Source of the DNA: Formicarius rufipectus
Taxonomy: Eukaryota > Chordata > Aves > Passeriformes > Formicariidae
Assembly (NCBI GenBank): GCA_013399695.1
Contig: VXAU01006138.1
Span: forward strand, 664,995 to 728,994
Direction of reading: 5' to 3'
Length of the DNA: 64,000 nucleotides
Numbering within the stretch: the first letter of the stretch is position 1; every line of letters begins with the position of its first letter. Below, in pieces: positions 10,707 to 23,300 of this stretch. The position numbers and the translations under genes were made by a program. Under the pieces are notes generated by a model. The model did not search any database. It worked only from the letters and a program-made list of their open reading frames with translations, and was not told the DNA's origin.

Positions 10707-13546
10707 TTAATATACAGTCAAGTGAAAAGATAAACCATCTAAGAAGAGAAGGGACAGCTTTACCTCACATCTCTGAGTTAATAATCTATACCCTGCACCA
10801 GTTTCCTACAGGATCTATTTTTATTTATAGTTTTGTGTCTCTGTTTGTTCTGTGCACATGAAGACGTGCTTGAGGGATGAAAAGCAACTCTCCCCAAAAG
10901 GTGTCAGGGTTCGTATCACCCCCCAAGAGGGGCTGTGAAAGCACATGTCATGCGCTCTGCTCGTACATCCAGACAGTTATTACCTACTTGGTCTGTAATT
11001 CCTGAAGTTTCTAGGTTATTCCACCTACCTGTCTGCAGCTCAACCAATTTAAGATCTTTGTGTTTCTTCAATCGTTCATTGTGCCTGTGAGATTTATCAC
11101 TGTATTTCTGTGTTTTTACTAAAACAATCAGGAACAACGCATCAACTGTACCCATCCTCTCCCTCCATGCCTAAATATTTAAGCAATAAAAATTGATAGC
11201 AAATCAGGAAGTAAAATAAAATAGCTGAGGAATTTCATATTAGCCTTAATTAGGTGATCATGTCCTTCTTCAGAAGCTAGAAAAAGCTGATGGTGATTTA
11301 ATAACCTAAGATGATCTTCTCTTTGACTTTCACGTGCTTCCTCTAAGCATCTGCAACAACCATTGCCAGAGGCATGAGCTTGATTCTGTTCTGTCCTTAA
11401 AAAAACAGTCATCTTCTAAATCAGAACCTGTTCCAGAACCATGCCATAGACTCTGCAGAACAATTTGCAAGACCTGCCTAGCTGAAGTGCTGTGAGACTG
11501 CTTTTTGCAGTTCACAGGAAGTGCGCAAACACTCTATGTCTTTGTAGAGACTGAAACACAAATTAAAATCAACCTGCTCAACGCTCTCAGCGCTCAGCTC
11601 GTGAGGTTTCCCCTAAAAACAAAGCATGTCAAGTACTTACAGACGATGTTCTGTGGCTCTAGAGCTGGAGAATAACAAAGCAGCATCTTTTAGGTGCTGC
11701 ATTTTGAAACCAGGCAGGTATGTCCTACTTGCATGTCACCTCCTCCATAGGCCCAGCCTTCAACTAGCAAAGATAATAGAAGCAGAGACTTTGAGCATTG
11801 CAGAAATCAGTAGAAAGGGAAAGGCAAAAACAAACCCCAAGAATCACTTCAACATCCCACTTCTTTCCATAGTTTGAGAAAAACTTTTTAATAATGCAAT
11901 CCTCAACTTTTACCTAGTCATGTACATTCATTTTCATGGTTTATACAATTATTGCATAATGTGTTCATTTCCATCTTCCAGTTCAAGTGACATAGGGTAG
12001 CACAATTTTGCATTAAATTGTAGTTACACTTTCAGGCAATTACACCAATGTGAAACAAGAACAAGACAGACTATTCCCTTCAGAATGCCTTCTTCCCATT
12101 TGTGCAGATGCAAAGAAAGCATAATGGAGACAGCTGTGATGTTTTTAATAATACCACACCAATCTGTGTTCCTTTGGTAGATTGTAGTGGAATGTAATGG
12201 CAAGTAAAAAAAAAAAAAAAGACAAACTCCCACAAACCAAAACAAACCCTAGCAACCTTAGGAGACAAAAATAATTGAACTGGTGAGAACCAGACACTTC
12301 CTTTTTGGCAAAGTTACTTCAAGTAATCTGCAAAGTAGAAAAAAGGTTTTTTTCAGTAAAAAGGTAACAAAGACTTTTAAACCACTGTTTAGTAAGTGCC
12401 AATAAATTGGTGGCTGTGATTATACATCACGCTAGAATGAGCAGAAACCATCCTGACATAAAGCCATTCTGAAAGAAAAAAAAATCAAAATGAGAAAAAT
12501 GGTATGATGATGCCTTTATCTACTTGCCATGATGAGTGTTTTAAGTGCACGACTGAAAATAAGCACAATGATGCCACTGAAAGCAGTGCAAGTGAGCTCT
12601 TGAGTGGCTTAATCTGGGACACAGACAAGAGACTGAATACAGACTAGGGCCTGGCTTAAGAGGCAGGATTTACAAAAAGATTGCAGGAGTAGCTCAGAAC
12701 ACAGTTCAGGTTTGTTCTACACACATACAAGCTAGAACACGTTTCTCCACATCACAAAGAAAATAAAAGCAAAAGATAAAGAAACGGAAAGACCAGCATC
12801 ATTAAGCCACTTCAGAAGAGTAAGACAACAAGGCAAAAATACGCTTTTGAGCTCAAATGCACCATCACCCTGAGTATTTTCCTCTTCTTCATGCAGGACA
12901 GAAAGAGGAGGCTAGTGATGAAAAAAGAGGACCTAAAGCATACAGGATGATTGCATGGCACTTTTCAAAAGTGTTTTTTATCTAAAAGAATCAAATAACT
13001 TATAAATTGTGGCTGTATTTTACATCCAATTACCTTCCCCAAGCCCTTGTCCATACAGAGGTGACCACAATAATGTCTATTTTTGGTGACAAGTGTCTCC
13101 ATGAGAAGGCAACACCTCAAAAAGGAGCTTCATTTTTGCACCTAAAATAAGTAGCTGGGATTGTTTCTAATCTTCACAGTAATTTACTATTTATGTGACC
13201 AAGATTGCAAGAAAATCACCTCTTTAAGAGGAACACTAAAGGATAGTGAAAAGCACATGAACACCATTTACTGTTAGTTCTCCACTTTAGGTTTGTTGAA
13301 AGAATCTTCCCAAAAAGTTCTACCCAGGTGAAAGCTACTGGTATAGAGCATGTGGTCATTAAGCCATAAAAGAATGTGATCGTGCAGCACTGGTTGAGCA
13401 CCTTCAATTCCCACAGACCTGAATTAAAATTTGAACTGCAAAGCACTTCGATTATCCCATTCAACCTGTTTTCCCTCCTCCTCTCTTACGTGGGAGACTC
13501 ACAGTGACCACCGTGCAACATTCCACCCGAAGTTCATTCCCCTCAG
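10707..13546 (-). other. Cluster of unassigned minus-strand open segments with splice-like borders
   Basis: Four segments look exon-like on the minus strand. 13503-13546 has a strong GTGAGT donor. 13324-13418 has a TTTAATTCAG acceptor and a GTAGAA donor. 11029-11118 has a TTTTAG acceptor and a GTAGGT donor. 10707-10738 has a CTCTTCTTAG acceptor and ends in TAA. The first two join in phase (peptide around WSLSVGIEGAQPVLHDH), and so do the last two (around KDLKLVELQTDGLSF). A further open stretch of 44 codons at 11478-11612 starts directly after a TTTTTAG acceptor but ends in a stop without a donor. I do not recognise any family. This may be an unannotated gene, a decayed one, or coincidence. 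Confidence 0.25.
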
Positions 13547-13619
13547 CTTTTCCAAGGAATGTGATGCAGTGCAGAACAGGACTTGGGAGAAGGTAAAAGA
13601 AGAGGTTCACTGACAAGCA

Positions 13620-14375
13620 GCATGAGAATATTTATTCTAAAAAAGAGCTCAGTTTCACCACACAGAAAACTACGAGTGCACTTGCTCAAGTCTCAGATGT
13701 AACTGCTCTCACAGTGACCAGCACGACACCAGCACCAACCCTGGATCCAATTCAAAGAAAACCAGAGGATGTGCAAAGTAGGCAGCCCCTGTTCTAAGCT
13801 GAAATTGTGTTTCCATGTGATTAACTCCTGAAAACTCGTTAAGACATGCTGGTGTCATATTACAGCAAAAACAGTCTTTCAACTCTCACTACAAAAAAGA
13901 TTAAGGATTTTATTCTGGTCCTGTCTAATCTACTCATGACTTGCAAGGCACAGCCCTTGCCACGTGTTACCAGAAAAGGCAGCTGCATTTTCCTGGGCTG
14001 AAGAAAGTAGCAGGCTTAGTGGTTATAAAGTCCATGTTTTAAAGTGCACCATCATTTTAAACACACTTTCCCTCTTAAAAACGAAAATAAAACATTCTGA
14101 TATCAACCGTCTATAAAAATAACAGCTGCAATACTCCTCTAAAACGGCAACTTAAAATCAAGTCAAGTTAGCAAAATTCAAATCTTTTTTAAAAAAAAAA
14201 AAAAAACTGAACCCAGAAATAAAAAAACCCTTCTGCAGAGAATTGCCAAGCAGAACCTCAGATCCTGTCCTAGGAGCCTCTTTCCTAACAGCATCTCACA
14301 GAAAAGCCGTTCAGCTTCTTCCAGATGACCACCTCCAGAAACCAGAGGTCTAAATAAATCAGTCCCTTCCACCAG
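13620..14375 (-). other. TPCN2: TPCN2 3' untranslated region (end not fixed)
   Basis: This sequence follows the TPCN2 stop codon on the minus strand. Two AATAAA signals on that strand, at 13908-13913 and 13631-13636, would give 3'UTRs of roughly 480 or 760 bases. I cannot say which is used. A run of A on the plus strand near 14187-14205 is a minus-strand poly-T tract inside the UTR. Confidence 0.5.
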
Positions 14376-17300
14376 TCACCTACATAACTGCAGATGTGGG
14401 TGCTGGTGCAGTTTTTCCATCAACTCCTCTTCTGTAGGTTCTTCCAAAACATCTCTACAAAGAAAAAGCACGAGGGTTAGGGGCAGCAAAGGGAGCGTTC
14501 AGCACTGGTTTTTGCAACGCACATTATGAGATGTAACGTGTGCTCACTTCACGAATGAAACAAGGAATTAAAATTACAATAAGTTGATGCTCCCTGAAGA
14601 TGCATCTACTTGCAAGTGATCCATCCTCTACAGATGTGTCATGGAAACCAGCAGCTGTTTTCCCACAAGAAGCAGGGAAGCAATTTCCTGCACACAGTAC
14701 ACCACAACTGAAGGTCAGCAGGTTTGTTTCCCCGAAAAAACTCCCAGATGAGAACATGTTGCCAGTGCTACTATTGAGTATCCAGTGTGCACCAGAACTT
14801 CTACTTATACACAGTCATCAAGTGTCAACTCACCACCCACAATTTCATAACAAACCAAGAACATGCATCACTTTCCTCATCTTCCCTTTTCTTCTTTGCC
14901 TTGTTTTTTTCCTCCCTCAGCAGTTGATCCACTCACCCCCAGCACCTCTTCTCCTATCCTGCTATGAGCACAAAGCATTTAAAATTTAGGCTACCAACTC
15001 AGCTTAAGGTAGGCCTAACTAAAGCATTTACTGATTTTTCGAAACTGTAACAGATGGAACAGTTTGCTTCAGGAAGAGGAAATGGAAGCCAAGGCTTTAC
15101 CCTCTTGCAGGCAGCACGTTTCCTTTTAAAACAGACAAACATACACAACTAGATTGATTATCAAGTGCAGTTCACCTCACCTGAACATTAGTTCCACAGT
15201 CCTCTGGTATTCAACATCTGATTGAGACACTCGATGGCAGCGACGGTCCCACTTGTGAATAAAGTTCTGAAATGCAACAGAAACAGGAAAAAATACCTGG
15301 TCACTACGTAGGCAAGGTTTGGGAGAGGGATGAGCTTTCTTTTTAAACCCAGTGCCAGAGGCTTATTTAGGCATCAGCACATTTACTAGGTGCAAGTCAC
15401 TACTTAATTCAAGCCTGTTGTTCAGGAATTAAATAACCAGCAAGAACAGCAGAGCCTTTTGCTCCTAGCAAGGACTGCCTCCTCAAGACAGCCTTGTGAA
15501 CTACTCATAAGACTTCACATGCTTTTAATTTCTTCCTCTTCAAAAGCCCAACAATATATGAATATATTGCTAGCCCGGGCATCCCAGGTTAAACTCGGCT
15601 ACTGTTTTTGTCATGGCTTTGTCATGTTCCTGCATCCATTCTGAGTAACTGACAATATGTAGGGAATAGACCGAAAGCTCAGAATAAAAAAAAAAGGGGG
15701 AGAGAAACACTGACATCCTGCTCTCCTGCTCCATAATACTGCATCCTGGCTCTTAGAGCAAACTCTGGCCACAGCCCTGCAGAAGTAAGCAGGTACAAGA
15801 TGTCTTAGACTGATAGCTTGCTATAATAAATGTTGATTGTCAATACCATTAGCAAAACCAAGAACATCTCCAAAAGGAACTTTCAGAGGTTTTGAGATGG
15901 GGTGAGGTGCCCTCAACAGGTACTCAGTTTCTTCTATTGTAAGACAAGTCTACACCGATTAACCTCGAGGAGACAGTTCTGATTAGCACTCCCTTCACAA
16001 CCAGAAATTTAGATTTGCACGGAAGTATTGGTACAGGAGAAATGAGCAGGACTGCATGTTCTTCATGATACTGCTTAGGAACCTACATTTCCACATCTTT
16101 AAAAAAAAAAAAAAAAAAAGAACATGATCTCTTTAAAGTAAGTAATCAGGTCCACTCTTCTAGTGTGGAACTGAACAATGATAATTCAAACCAAGGTGAG
16201 AAGAAACAGAGAAGAGCCAAATGAAATTAAAAATTAAATTTTCAAGTTCTAACTAGTTCTAACTGGCTGACAAATTAAAATGCAGAAAGCCTACATCTTG
16301 AATAACTAATGCCAAAGTTCAATGCTAATGTACAAGAGACAAACATTTTTATAATACTTAAAATAATTTTTCATCTTTATAGAGAGTAATATAATGGAAA
16401 CACACACGTAGTGAGACACAACCAGATTTGCGACAGAATTACAAATAAAACATACAGCTGTCTAGGAAAAAAAAAACAAAAACACAAAAAAAAACTTGCT
16501 TAACTCCGCAGGGAAGGGCAGCAAGGAAAAAGGAAAAAAAAGCACACACAAAATCAAGATGCTTTTCCCAACAAGTTGTCTGGGTTCTTTTCATTTCCTG
16601 CACAAATTAGAACCCAGCATTGGGACTAACACCAAATAAACCACACTTCCTTACCTCCAGAAGTAAAGCTACAAAAAGATTAACCCAGATGACAGAGGAG
16701 ATCAACCACCAGGCGACAAAATAGATCTTTGCCCACCTGCAGATTAGATTAGCAGACAATAAGTAAAGCAAAGCACCATGAAAGCACATTTTTCCTTGAA
16801 ATGTAATATTATTACTTCCTTAATGTAAAAGGAGGTATGGAACAAAAAATTCAAACTAAAAAAAATCTTAGCCCTTCATTAAGTCAGCCAAACACACTTG
16901 CTCTCTCCACTCAACATGCTTAATTGAACTCTGAAGGGACAGAAAAGCAGAGGATCACAGCAAGAGATGCATCTAGGATGGTATCCTTGGAGTGGCCAAA
17001 AGCATAAGCACAGCAGAGTGCAAACTTACAGCAAAATACCCATGATGCAAGTAAGCCCCTCAAAGCGCTCTCCCGATCTCCAACCGCCAGCAGTTCTGAG
17101 ATTTCTCAACCTAGAGGGACCTTCTGCTCCCTGCAGATCCAATGGATTTGTCTTGTCATGACTTGCTCAGTCTTCACCAGACTGCAAATACGTATCCCAC
17201 ACAACAGCCTGCAGAACTTAGTAAGGTCTGGGATAACCAGCCAAGGAGCACTGGAACAGCTCAACCCAGAGGCTATGCAGTTCATTCAAACATTCCCATG

Positions 17301-20300
17301 AAGTCATTAAATACAAATGAAAGGTACCTCCGAGGTTTTAAGTCTACAAAAAATTGTTCATCCACAGAAAAAAAAGACAAAAGCTTTCAATTTATTTCCT
17401 CTGTACTTCAATTTCCAAAAGATAAGCAGCAACCCTCTTAGACAGAAGGAACTGTGCTATGTGTGTAATTCTTGTTCAGTTACCTTAGAAGCTGGATTTA
17501 TATGGGAATTTTTCAGCATTATTACTGCTACTTACGGACTTGAGTATCTCGAAAACGCATCCAAAAAGACTTGCCAGTTGTTCACCACCATCACATCCCA
17601 AAGGGTCACCACTGCTGCCTAAATAATGTGAATAGAACAGAAGGTGAGTGGTTGTATCACACACTTAAGCCTCAGAAAACGAGGAGGGTTAAGTAGAGAG
17701 GAGAAGAGGGGCAGGTTTCATCAGTGATCAGACTCACAGCAAAGTCATCAAAGTTGTTGGGCCAATATTCCAGCTGCTCGTAGGTCCCACACTGCAGGGT
17801 GCTGTTATCAAATGTGGCATTGGCAGCACTGCAAGAGAATTACAGGCTGATGTGAATACACCTTGAACTGTACCTATAAAACAAAATTATTCTGAGTGCC
17901 TTGTGTAGAGTTCAGTATCTCATGAGGGCAGAAAACAAGGGAAATGGCTAAAAAAGTATTTAAGCTACAAGAGGGTAAAATTTCAAGCTACAGATAGGCA
18001 TTCCTGCAATTTCAATACAGCAAGAAGAAACAAGAGTAACAGATAAAAGTCTTGTGACTTAACACTAAAACAAGAGCAGCTCCAAGAATAAGGGAAAAAA
18101 AAACAAAAATAAACAACAAAACCAATCACAAACAGAGGTAGCAAGCTGCAGATGTTTGCGTAAAACAGATGCTTTGTGAGCAGAGATGCTGAGGATGTTA
18201 CCTGGTGTTTCCCAAGGGAACAACAGCACCTTTAAAGAGCATTATGCCAGTTATAGCAAATGCATAGAAAACCACCTGGAAGGAATACAGGCAATTATTA
18301 GCTTTGAATATTTCTGTCACTAAATGAGAAAGCAATGCAATTAACATGGAATTGATATTCGTACCACAGTCAAAGGAACTGCATCAAGAACAACGCCTGA
18401 AGCTGTTAAAGTGAAAATTCTGCTCAACTTAACTCTGCTCTTACTTTTTCATATTCTCTTTAACTTTCAGTTGTTAAAATGCATTAAATCCTTTCACTTT
18501 ATCACCTGTTTTACTTTTCTGTGTCTCAAAATGCTGGTATTTAACCGCTAACATCGCAGAATAGTGACTTAAAACCAAAACACAGTGCCAGTTTTAAATT
18601 AAGGCGAGTGACAGACTTGCCTCATAACTGGTGCAAAACTATAGTTCACACTCCTGACATTAAGGACATTCAGCAGCAGCTGCCTTATCAGCATTACCTC
18701 TTACATATATGGATAGGGACACTAGACTAAAATGTTAATGCACATTGCAGGAAGATAAAAATCAAGCCTATAAGTACAGGCTCCTAACACTCTTTTCAGG
18801 AAAGAAAAAAAAAGTACAACTTCTCCGTTTGAAGAGCAGCTGTCACGAGCAAGTGTGACTTGAACGGCACGACAAAGTTGTTACCAACTTGGCTTTGCCC
18901 CAGCCGTTGGAAATCTTTATTTCAAACTGCAACATACACCAAGTTAAGGCACTTCCTCCACAAATAAAAGCGGAGACTATTAATGACATAAGCAGATATT
19001 CTGGTTAAATTGCATGCTAAGTATGTAGACTACAACAACAAATCACTGGCCTCTAACCGCTACTTCTAATTAAGGTCTTCTACAAAACCCCTCGCACAGT
19101 AACAAAACAAAACCTACCCAGGCACTTCTCTGCCCTACCAAGAAGACATCGCTGCAAAGCCAGAAACTCAGGAGTTGGGAGGTTTTATGTAATGGACGTA
19201 ATTCATTGTGATCCACCCTCTAATCGCATGTTTTCAGAGCATATGTTCTCACAGACACACCTAAAAGAGGATGGCAGAAGCTCTTAAAAATCCTGTCCAA
19301 ACATGCCACCTCGAGACCTCAACTGAAAACCATTTTCAAGTGGGTTTGTGATTTAACTTAACATAAGCAAATCAGGGTACTTTGAGCATGGATGCATTTT
19401 TGTTTGAAACCGGAGTATTCAGCCTGAGGCAAACACTCCAAGGAAGCTTCAGTCACTCTTCTAAGGATATTCCTGACAAATGAGGCACTGTCACTGTGCA
19501 CAGGCCATAAAAAACAGCCCTGGAAAAGAACTGGCTGATTAAGGTGAAATGTTACTGCTGGTGGTGATTGTACAAGAATCTTGTTAAGTCTGGTGATGAC
19601 ATACCCTTCTTTTACTACTAACTATAAACAGAGGAAATTACAATCTTGCATCATGACTCACCACAAGGATTCCTGCAAAGGCTCTTAAGTTTTTTACCAG
19701 ATCCAGCAATGTAGTAACAACCAAAGCCATGAACTAAAACAAAGCAGAATTTTTTATGTATGACATTTGTCACACTTCAATCCTTATCAAATTATTTTTA
19801 CTAAAAGGACAAAGAAAAGCCAGTGGGGAAGTCACCTGTATCTAAATGCAGGACATCTTTTATACAGAGATATCTCCAGGACGCATTTACAATGAATAGA
19901 CAATGCTGTTGGAGTCTTTTTCACACACAGACATCATAGTAAGTTTTAAATATACACAGGCACTGTAACTTGAAGGACTATGTCTAGTAAGACTAGAAGG
20001 GGTGGGAAGCAAACAAAACAAGCACCTCACAGCTCCAGGGTGACTGCTTTGTATTTGACCCCCATAATTTCTATTTTATACTTTCCACCGATGTCATGAT
20101 CCCTGATTATATCAGGTGGGTATTTATGGCTGACTGAAGTACAAATTCAAAAAATGCAAGTTCTGCACCTGGCATTATTTGGGCTTAGCTTTCAAACAAG
20201 TAAATGCAGGATTTTAAACGATCGAACAACTCAGAGTGATTTCCGATTCAGGTTCAAGTGCTGTGCTGGAAAGACCCACACTGGGAAAGCGCAGAGGGAC

Positions 20301-23300
20301 TGGTCCCACTACCAAATGTCTTGCAATATCTAGTGAAAACAAGTCTATTCCCTCCCCAGTACAAAGTTCTCCAGTGATATCCCAGCCACTCATCCACTTA
20401 GGACCGAAGCACCAAACGACTTGCACAAGTGTTTCTGGATAAGTTTGCCCACTTTAGAATACGAGCATCAATTGCCATCACATCAACGGAACTTGCCTGC
20501 TCCCTCACCAGAGAAAACAAGCTCTGGAGACAGCGAGTTTGTGAGGTGCTGTGCAGCAGCCAGGACAGCTAGAGCTGAGCTGCAACCCCAGTCACGCACA
20601 AGAGAACCGCAATAAACACGTTATCCTGAAAGGCTCTAACAAAATGTATCACATGAGCACCCAAGACATCAGAGTTGTGGAGGGACAAGCAATCACCTTC
20701 ATGTTGGGAATGATCCGCAGGAACCGGAACACAATTAACATGTTCACCAGACGCACCATGTCCCACAGGGACAATAAGCCCATGAGTTCGGGTCTCCTAG
20801 GAAAGATGGCATAACCGATCAGAGAAACAGCCCACAACGAAGAGACACGGTTAAACCTACTGGGCCACAGGTAACTGTGAGTACATAAATTTACTCTGCA
20901 GGAATCTCACTGCAATAACGAGATGATGATGAAGGAAATGACCCATTTAAGCCTGGCTGTTAAATATGCAGTCTGCTCTGTAAAGTGCACATTTGTGAAA
21001 GAAATTATTCAAGACAACACTGCACGGAACACACATTCTAGATCCTGGTCACATCACTGGCCTGTCCTGAAGGTGTTACGTCTACAGACCAAGCCATTCC
21101 CACCAGCACACACTCACCAGTGACTCATCCGGGTATAATCTCTGCAGTGACTCACACAAAGACCTAAGAAGTGCTACTGGTGCTCCAAGATACTACTGTA
21201 GAGCAAACAATCACATCAAGAATCAAAGGGCAAAATCGTGCCCAAACATAATCAATTAAGAGATAATAATTAATGCCATGAGACTATTCTGGCAACCACC
21301 GCGTTTTTGAGCACAAGTCTGCTCAAATATAAACCCTTTTCAAACCATAAGGTCTACCAGAGATAATACTGTAAACCAAGATAACTTCTAGATGGCAACA
21401 TAACAAATATCCTGAAAAATTAGGGAGTCTGTGTCCTAAGTGTGAGCTTGTATGAAGACACAAAGTAACAGAATGTGTTACGAATCGTCCCTGAAGATTG
21501 AGGAAATCCTATGGAATTCGCTTGCCTGCGGAGGCATTTTTAAGATTCTAAGATGAAATGATCATTTTTATGATTTCTGTAACAAAAGAGATCAGGACAG
21601 TTGTCCAAAAACTGCTTGAACTTAAGAAACAATCAGAATGCAGCTGCTTGCTATTGCACAATATAAAAATAGTGCAAGTCAATAGGAATTTTTGTACTCC
21701 ATTTTGCAGCATAAAAGAAACCCTCAGACTTCAGTCTACACAGAGGGTTGAAGAGGCTTGTTTAGGAATTCGTATAATTTGGCTTATGGACAATCTGACC
21801 CTGAAATACATTAGGCTAGCAGCTGGTTGTGTATGTCATATAAAATTTATACTCCTGCACCGTTAGCAAGTGTAGGTCTGTCAGAGTATTATTCTGCATC
21901 AGATTACTATTAATACAAATGTGTCCTTTTCAGAAAAGCTAAACAGAACAGTCATTTCATGAAAAAAAAGTATTCTTTCACTTACCCACATTTCATAGCC
22001 TGTAGTGACTATGAGGGTGAGAAATCTACCGAGTTCAGTAAATTAAGGACTGTGCTGACAATCACAGCATAATGACATGAACGTGTATGTTAATACTCCC
22101 CCCAGCCACTGAGCAAAGTGCAGCAGGTTACCTACCAGCCAGGATGAGGAAATCCATACACAGCAAAAGTTGCAATCTCCAAAATCTTTAGTTAGGAAGC
22201 AAGGAAGGAAAGAAAAAAAAAAAAGGGGAAAAAAAAAGTCCAAGCTTTACTTTGTAATTCCTAGTTTCACAAATTCTGTAAGCTTCTTGACAGGAAATAC
22301 TTTCAAGAGCTTTAAGCTACTAATTGACTCGCTTTAAAGCTCTGAATCGTCATATTTGCCCAGTTACTCCCCAAACTACACCAATGTACATAGATCATTC
22401 AATAGTAACACATAAAAGCATATGCAGTGAACACCATTAACCATGAATTTGGCCTTATCTGCCACATGGGCTTCCGGCTTATACCAAATAGTTATTATAA
22501 TGATCTGCCTTTTTACTGAAAAAACAAGGTGATTTTAGCTACATAACAGAATTCCTTATGCAATTATATCAAGACCTCAGTGTTTCCAGATAGCAATAAA
22601 AAGTCTTCTTATAAGAAAGCTCACCTTTTTCATGGATTTAAATAAGCTGCCTTCAGAAAGCAGACCCTAAAGGAGCCATGTACCACCAAAACTTTCAAGC
22701 CACTGGAAACCACAACACTGGCTTATGTTGTTCAGCTCAGCCTGTTAGTGTTGAAGAAAAACCAATCCCACCAGCTCTTGTAGTTCACAAACTCCCTCGT
22801 CAACAACTCAAAGGACACAGAAGTTTAACAAAACACTTACCAGCAGAATTACAGTCAGAAGTCCATCAAATCTATTGCTTGGGTAAGACAAGTATCTTCT
22901 CAAGCCCATTGCTAAGATTTTCAGCAACATTTCCAGCAGGTAGTATAGGATGAAGAAGCAGTTGATAGCCTTCACCCCCAAAACAAAAATAATGATTGGA
23001 ATTACTGACATCTCAGGGAACAGCAATAACCACAGAACAGAGCTGCATCTTACCCCCAGGAAGAAGTCATCTCTTTCAGAGGGCTGTTTATCTGCATCCA
23101 TCACCAAAACCACCTTAAACGAGAAATACGGTATGAATCCACTGCTTTACTGCTACATAAAACAGATTTTTTAAGCACCAGAACAGTCTCTCATGCTTTG
23201 CACAGACCTTTTCAAGCAGCTGAGAATATACATTTAACTGCAGGTATTCCCCCTTAACTTTAGACTTTGCATGACTAAAGGATGGCAAAACGCCAGCATC

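Noticed and set aside
10757..10785. 29-base micro-exon with GTAAAG donor, in phase with 11029-11118
   Set aside because: A much stronger acceptor lies only about 20 bases downstream of its donor, leaving no room for an intron. The exon at 10707-10738 explains the junction better.
12721..12940. Minus-strand open stretch with an acidic peptide (HEEEENTQGDG)
   Set aside because: It needs a frame change to connect with a good acceptor and has no convincing donor, so it is not listed as an exon.
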